Origin: Verrucomicrobium sp. BvORR106
GTDB lineage: Bacteria; Verrucomicrobiota; Verrucomicrobiia; Verrucomicrobiales; Verrucomicrobiaceae
DNA length: 64,000 bases
Direction: 5' to 3'
Assembly: GCF_000739655.1 (NCBI RefSeq)
Contig: NZ_BATR01000096.1
Location: forward strand, 1-64,000
The notes beneath the pieces were generated by a model. The model was not told the DNA's origin and did not search any database. It saw nothing but the letters and a program-made list of their open reading frames with translations. The number at the start of each line of letters is the position of its first letter. Within the stretch, counting starts at the first letter, position 1. Below are positions 61,801 through 64,000 of this stretch, piece by piece. Both the position numbers and the translations under genes were made by a program.

Positions 61801-63740
61801 AGCAGGCCGCCACTCTCAAGGACGAGAGCTCCGGGGGAAGATGCGTTGAACGTCAAGGCGGACGCGCCAGTGATACGCAAGGTATGGGCGGTTGTTCCGC
61901 CGCTTGCAAGGGTGGCGCTGGAACTGATGCTTGCATGCGGGCCGGCACCAAAGTCTGAAGTGTAATAACCTGAACCAAGCCGGGTGATGCTGCCGTTTTC
62001 ATCTACGAGGGCCCAATCGCTGCCCTGAAAGGTGGCGTAGCCACCAAGAATGCCATATTCGTTGTTCAGGCTGGCGGAAGTGATGTTTGCCCGCCCGCTG
62101 CCGCTGCCAACAGTGACGAAATCAATCGTGCTGCCAGCGCTGCGGGAAATTTCGCCGATGTTCAGCGTCGTTTCCTGGTTCAGGCCGGAAGTTACCGTGA
62201 GCCGCGCACCGCCACCGGAGAGCCGTGCGGCGCTGCCTAAAACTAGTCCGCCGACGGTCTGGGTAGTGGCAGCATCATTGCTGCCCAGAATGCTGAAGGA
62301 GCCACCGCTTAGGGTCAGGGTGGTGGTAGCGCTTATTTTGTCAGAGTTTGTTGTGGTGTAGTCGAGGGCGAGAGTGCCACCGTTGACAGTGGTGGAGCCA
62401 GCGAAGGTATTGCTGCCGCTGAGGACTACGGTCCCGGCACCATTCACGGTGAGGGTGTCACCGCTTCCTGTGCCATCCGTGGCACGAACAATGTTGCCAA
62501 TGATGGCAACGGTGCCACCTGCGGCGGAGGAAACGACAAGCCCCTTCGCAACTCCAGCGTTGGTCCCGAGTATGATGTTTCCACTGTAGGTGACGGTGCC
62601 AGTGGTGTTGAGCCCGCCTATGACGGCGTTGCCTGTATTGCCTGATTGGAGGCGGATGTTGCGCCCCATGGTGACGCCTGCACCGTCGATGAGGAAAGCG
62701 GCATTGCCGCTGCCAGAGGTTCCCCCTACAAGAACGTCACTGGAAGCGTTTCCCAATGCACTGGCGGTGCCGCTGAGCGCGGTGGCACTGATCACCAAGC
62801 GGCCGGTGGAGACGCTGGTGGTGCCGGTGTAGGTGTTGTTGGATCCGGCCACGACGAAGGTGGTGTTGGCTCCTCCGACTGCCAAGGTGCCAACGCCACT
62901 CATGACGCCGGAATACTGGTAGTAGCCAGCCAGAGTGGAGGTGATGCCGGAGCCGTTTTTGATGTTGCCTTCTCCAGAAATGGCTCCCATGGTTTCCCCG
63001 TTGGTGCCGAAGTCAAACGTGGCACCTGCCAGTACATTGAGTACGGCGGAACCGGAGAAAAGGTCCCCGCCGCTGGAGCCGTTGAAGCGCACGGTGCCGG
63101 TGCCACCAATGTTTATGGTGACATTGTTCAGGGCGCCGACGTTGCCAAGGTTCAGGAAAGTGGTGGAACTGTTGTTGATCAGGTTGAGGACGACCCCAGT
63201 ACCGGTGCCAGTGGACGCGTAGGTGATGTTGTCTGCCAAGGTGAGAGTGCCGGCACCGTTGTTGACATAAGTCACCTTCGTGCCGTTGGTATAGGTCTGA
63301 GCTCCCGAAAAGAGCAGCGTGCCGGTACTGTTGCGTGTTACAAGTCCGTTGGTTCGCCAGATGACGGGAGCGGAAATGGTGGCATTGCCTCCACCCGAGA
63401 CGTTGATGGAAGGGAGGGCCGGAGTGGTGTCTGCGACGAATTCCAGAGCGTCTGTAATGGGAGATGCGTTGAGAGTGACAGTGCCGGAGGAGTTTAAGAA
63501 GTTGAGCTGATTCAGAGCGAAGCTACCCAGATCATTCGTGGTTGTGAAGTTGGAGGATCCCAGGAATGTCAACGTAGTGGATGAACTGCTCGTGGGGCTG
63601 ATGCCGCTGCCCCAGCGATAGCCCTGGCTCCATGTGCCGGTGGTATTGCTCCATGTGATGCTTTCGGCCTTGGCACTGCAAGGTTGCAGCAGCTGCAGAA
63701 CCAAAGCAATCAAGCAGACCCAAGTCAGCGCATGTGACAT
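58803..63740 (-). CDS. Autotransporter-repeat surface protein with PEP-CTERM anchor
   Basis: 1645 residues from ATG 63740. Signal peptide LTWVCLIALVLQLLQPCSA. The body is built of autotransporter-associated beta-strand repeats (TLTLADNITYAS, GTLILTGTNTYTGATYINGG, GLLLLTQANTYTGQTSINRG, TTTLAAANTYIGNTTVETG). Near residues 1220-1385 it has about four copies of another repeat with G-S-G-Y/F-T-x-x-P-x-V/I-T/S-F/I-x-G-G. The C-terminus VVPEPSRLILLAITSMALLM followed by RRRRR is a PEP-CTERM signal for exosortase sorting. It should be a long beta-helical surface or matrix protein. The frame extends to 63902 without protein-like sequence. Exosortase is not in the window. Confidence 0.9.
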   Translation of the reverse strand: MSHALTWVCLIALVLQLLQPCSAKAESITWSNTTGTWSQGYRWGSGISPTSSSSTTLTFLGSSNFTTTNDLGSFALNQLNFLNSSGTVTLNASPITDALEFVADTTPALPSINVSGGGNATISAPVIWRTNGLVTRNSTGTLLFSGAQTYTNGTKVTYVNNGAGTLTLADNITYASTGTGTGVVLNLINNSSTTFLNLGNVGALNNVTINIGGTGTVRFNGSSGGDLFSGSAVLNVLAGATFDFGTNGETMGAISGEGNIKNGSGITSTLAGYYQYSGVMSGVGTLAVGGANTTFVVAGSNNTYTGTTSVSTGRLVISATALSGTASALGNASSDVLVGGTSGSGNAAFLIDGAGVTMGRNIRLQSGNTGNAVIGGLNTTGTVTYSGNIILGTNAGVAKGLVVSSAAGGTVAIIGNIVRATDGTGSGDTLTVNGAGTVVLSGSNTFAGSTTVNGGTLALDYTTTNSDKISATTTLTLSGGSFSILGSNDAATTQTVGGLVLGSAARLSGGGARLTVTSGLNQETTLNIGEISRSAGSTIDFVTVGSGSGRANITSASLNNEYGILGGYATFQGSDWALVDENGSITRLGSGYYTSDFGAGPHASISSSATLASGGTTAHTLRITGASALTFNASSPGALVLESGGLLMTSSAGNSSIGTTSNRGTLSAMGGELFVHQHSTTGTLTIHSTLLAANVASLTKSGNGTLILTGTNTYTGATYINGGNVSVSATGNLGAATADVFLNGGTLTLSAGSLGTLNAANRVITIGSAGGTLHLAVNQSMEGSGLAGTGTLTLTGPGMLTVGSSESPFTGDIVIKNGTLRMNSPQFDSVSSITVQAGGTYNIDDDGADSFPNIAGGRIIINGDGFGNNGAIRLSDQSTTNYGKDPTSTLSNEIVLQTTSRIQVDNGTAIGSLSTLRITGNISGTGSLVKTGNGVLAVSSRSNTYSGITRIENGILRTDAGNDRLPTGTSVVLGSGANSGALQLNGFSQTIAGLSTLGTGTRNAVIGGSTSTTSILQINNEDSQTYSGFLGGTGSATGTSDNGTNNNLSLIKDGTGLLLLTQANTYTGQTSINRGTLTLGNAHALGGGGASLGRDHAGTTIQSGATLDLNGQSVIQEVLTISGSGVNNNGALVNNSTTAVHIGSGVAALSLSNVTTTGWSASTTVSITPPSAGGTTATAAASLGLSNKSFALTSGGTGFSLTNRAATVTDGGGTGAVVVPILGVTTASYTITAGTTTYSVAPTVTLNGGATAVANLDGAGRVISITITNPGSGFTDTPSISFTGGTVLVAGTNPTGTGNASNFTVTGINVVNPGTGYTSLPTVTITGGTGATATAVDGNFILNGFIITDHGSGYTEAPGVTFNGGSATATAHVTSIQLAADTGIGGTGNIIVDTAISGSHGLTKTGSGTTTLAAANTYIGNTTVETGTLLATNTVGSATGSGSVLVKSGAALGGTGFVGLAPSPAEPHFAPVNITVETGARLIIGTTHNANATSGGVASTLALQAGGDGQSISGFISLNGTIQFDIFDRTAGLNSTSNNDRLVLVSVYEVILSGTLEVRDVTGTSSTWQLGDSWQLIDWTLVNYPDHTISAFDNFILPTLNDMLKWDTSELYTQGIISIVVVPEPSRLILLAITSMALLMRRRRR

Positions 63741-64000
63741 TGTAGTCACACACGAAGTGGCAGGCGTGAATGAAAGGCTGAGTGTGAAACGACGATCTGA
63801 TGGGGTGGTGCCTCTGAATTGCGGCCGGCAGGTAGGGGGAACAAGCATTGCCCTTCCGCAAATAGGGAGCGCTCGGGCGCACGCATCCGACGAAAATGTC
63901 ACCGCCCTGTTAAGGAATGGAGGAAAACAAAATGTGTGAAAACTCGAGGAAGCAAGTGAGGTCGAGCTTGTAGCGCTATTTTGGTGCGTGAATGTGGTTA
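63741..64000. other. Upstream region of the PEP-CTERM protein gene
   Basis: No gene is recognisable up to the window edge. The promoter of the minus-strand gene should lie here, but no clear -35/-10 pair was found. Confidence 0.4.

Overview
The window looks like a chromosomal segment of a moderately GC-rich member of the Verrucomicrobiota, probably close to Verrucomicrobiaceae (Verrucomicrobium, Roseimicrobium or Prosthecobacter type). Markers are a DUF1549/DUF1553 plus DUF1501 gene pair, an autotransporter-repeat protein with a PEP-CTERM tail, an ECF sigma factor next to a Ser/Thr kinase, a XylR-type LacI/AraC hybrid regulator, many twin-arginine signal peptides and a DUF1080 (3-keto-sugar hydrolase type) protein. 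The genus is inference. I see no rRNA, CRISPR array, prophage or complete insertion sequence. Three tRNA genes are present: Gly-GCC, Asn-GTT and Ser-GCT.

Layout. 1-4752: dnaK (cut by the window edge) and a large secreted protein, both on the minus strand. 4753-9270: tRNA-Gly, an acetyltransferase, an ECF sigma factor, a membrane Ser/Thr kinase and a thioesterase. 9443-15705: a methyltransferase-TPR protein facing a minus-strand glycan operon with a coiled-coil protein, a GT2 enzyme with a decayed methyltransferase domain, an unknown Rossmann-like protein, a GT9-like enzyme, and GT11 and GT10 fucosyltransferases. 16139-20540: tRNA-Asn, two envelope proteins, a DeoC/LacD-type aldolase, tRNA-Ser, a broken DUF2314 lipoprotein gene and a small membrane protein. 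20638-22421: a MarR regulator with a double operator, a PhyH-like dioxygenase and a possible transporter remnant.

22422-30513 is the most coherent metabolic region. A XylR-like regulator is divergent from an operon of DJ-1/PfpI, GMC oxidoreductase, gluconate-dehydrogenase subunit 3 and TIM-barrel epimerase genes. A DUF2975-XRE pair follows, and then a DUF1080-esterase fusion. Apart from the regulator and the DUF2975-XRE pair these suggest oxidation of sugars or glycosides at C3 followed by 3-keto-sugar cleavage outside the cytoplasm. 30911-33033 is a DNA alkylation repair pair (Ada/AlkA fusion and Ogt) around a perfect 13-bp inverted repeat. 33043-41580 holds a LysR/HAD pair, a membrane-protein/XRE pair behind a 25-bp palindrome, a beta-lactamase-fold hydrolase, a KefB-like antiporter and a TPM gene pair.

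41771-49243 is a run of envelope proteins (discoidin-like, tandem FGE-like, TPR). 49353-53662 carries a lactonase, an FAH-family sugar-acid dehydratase and an enolase-superfamily dehydratase, resembling part of a non-phosphorylative sugar-acid route. 54050-57697 is the DUF1549/1553-DUF1501 pair. The window ends with a pRiA4b ORF-3-like protein and a 1645-residue PEP-CTERM autotransporter-repeat protein.

The most unusual signals are regulatory and structural. Perfect palindromes lie at several regulator genes (XylR, MarR, LysR, two XRE modules, Ada/Ogt). An inverted pair of REP-like hairpins with a compensatory base change sits in 37182-37328, and 7-bp periodic intergenic repeats occur at several places.
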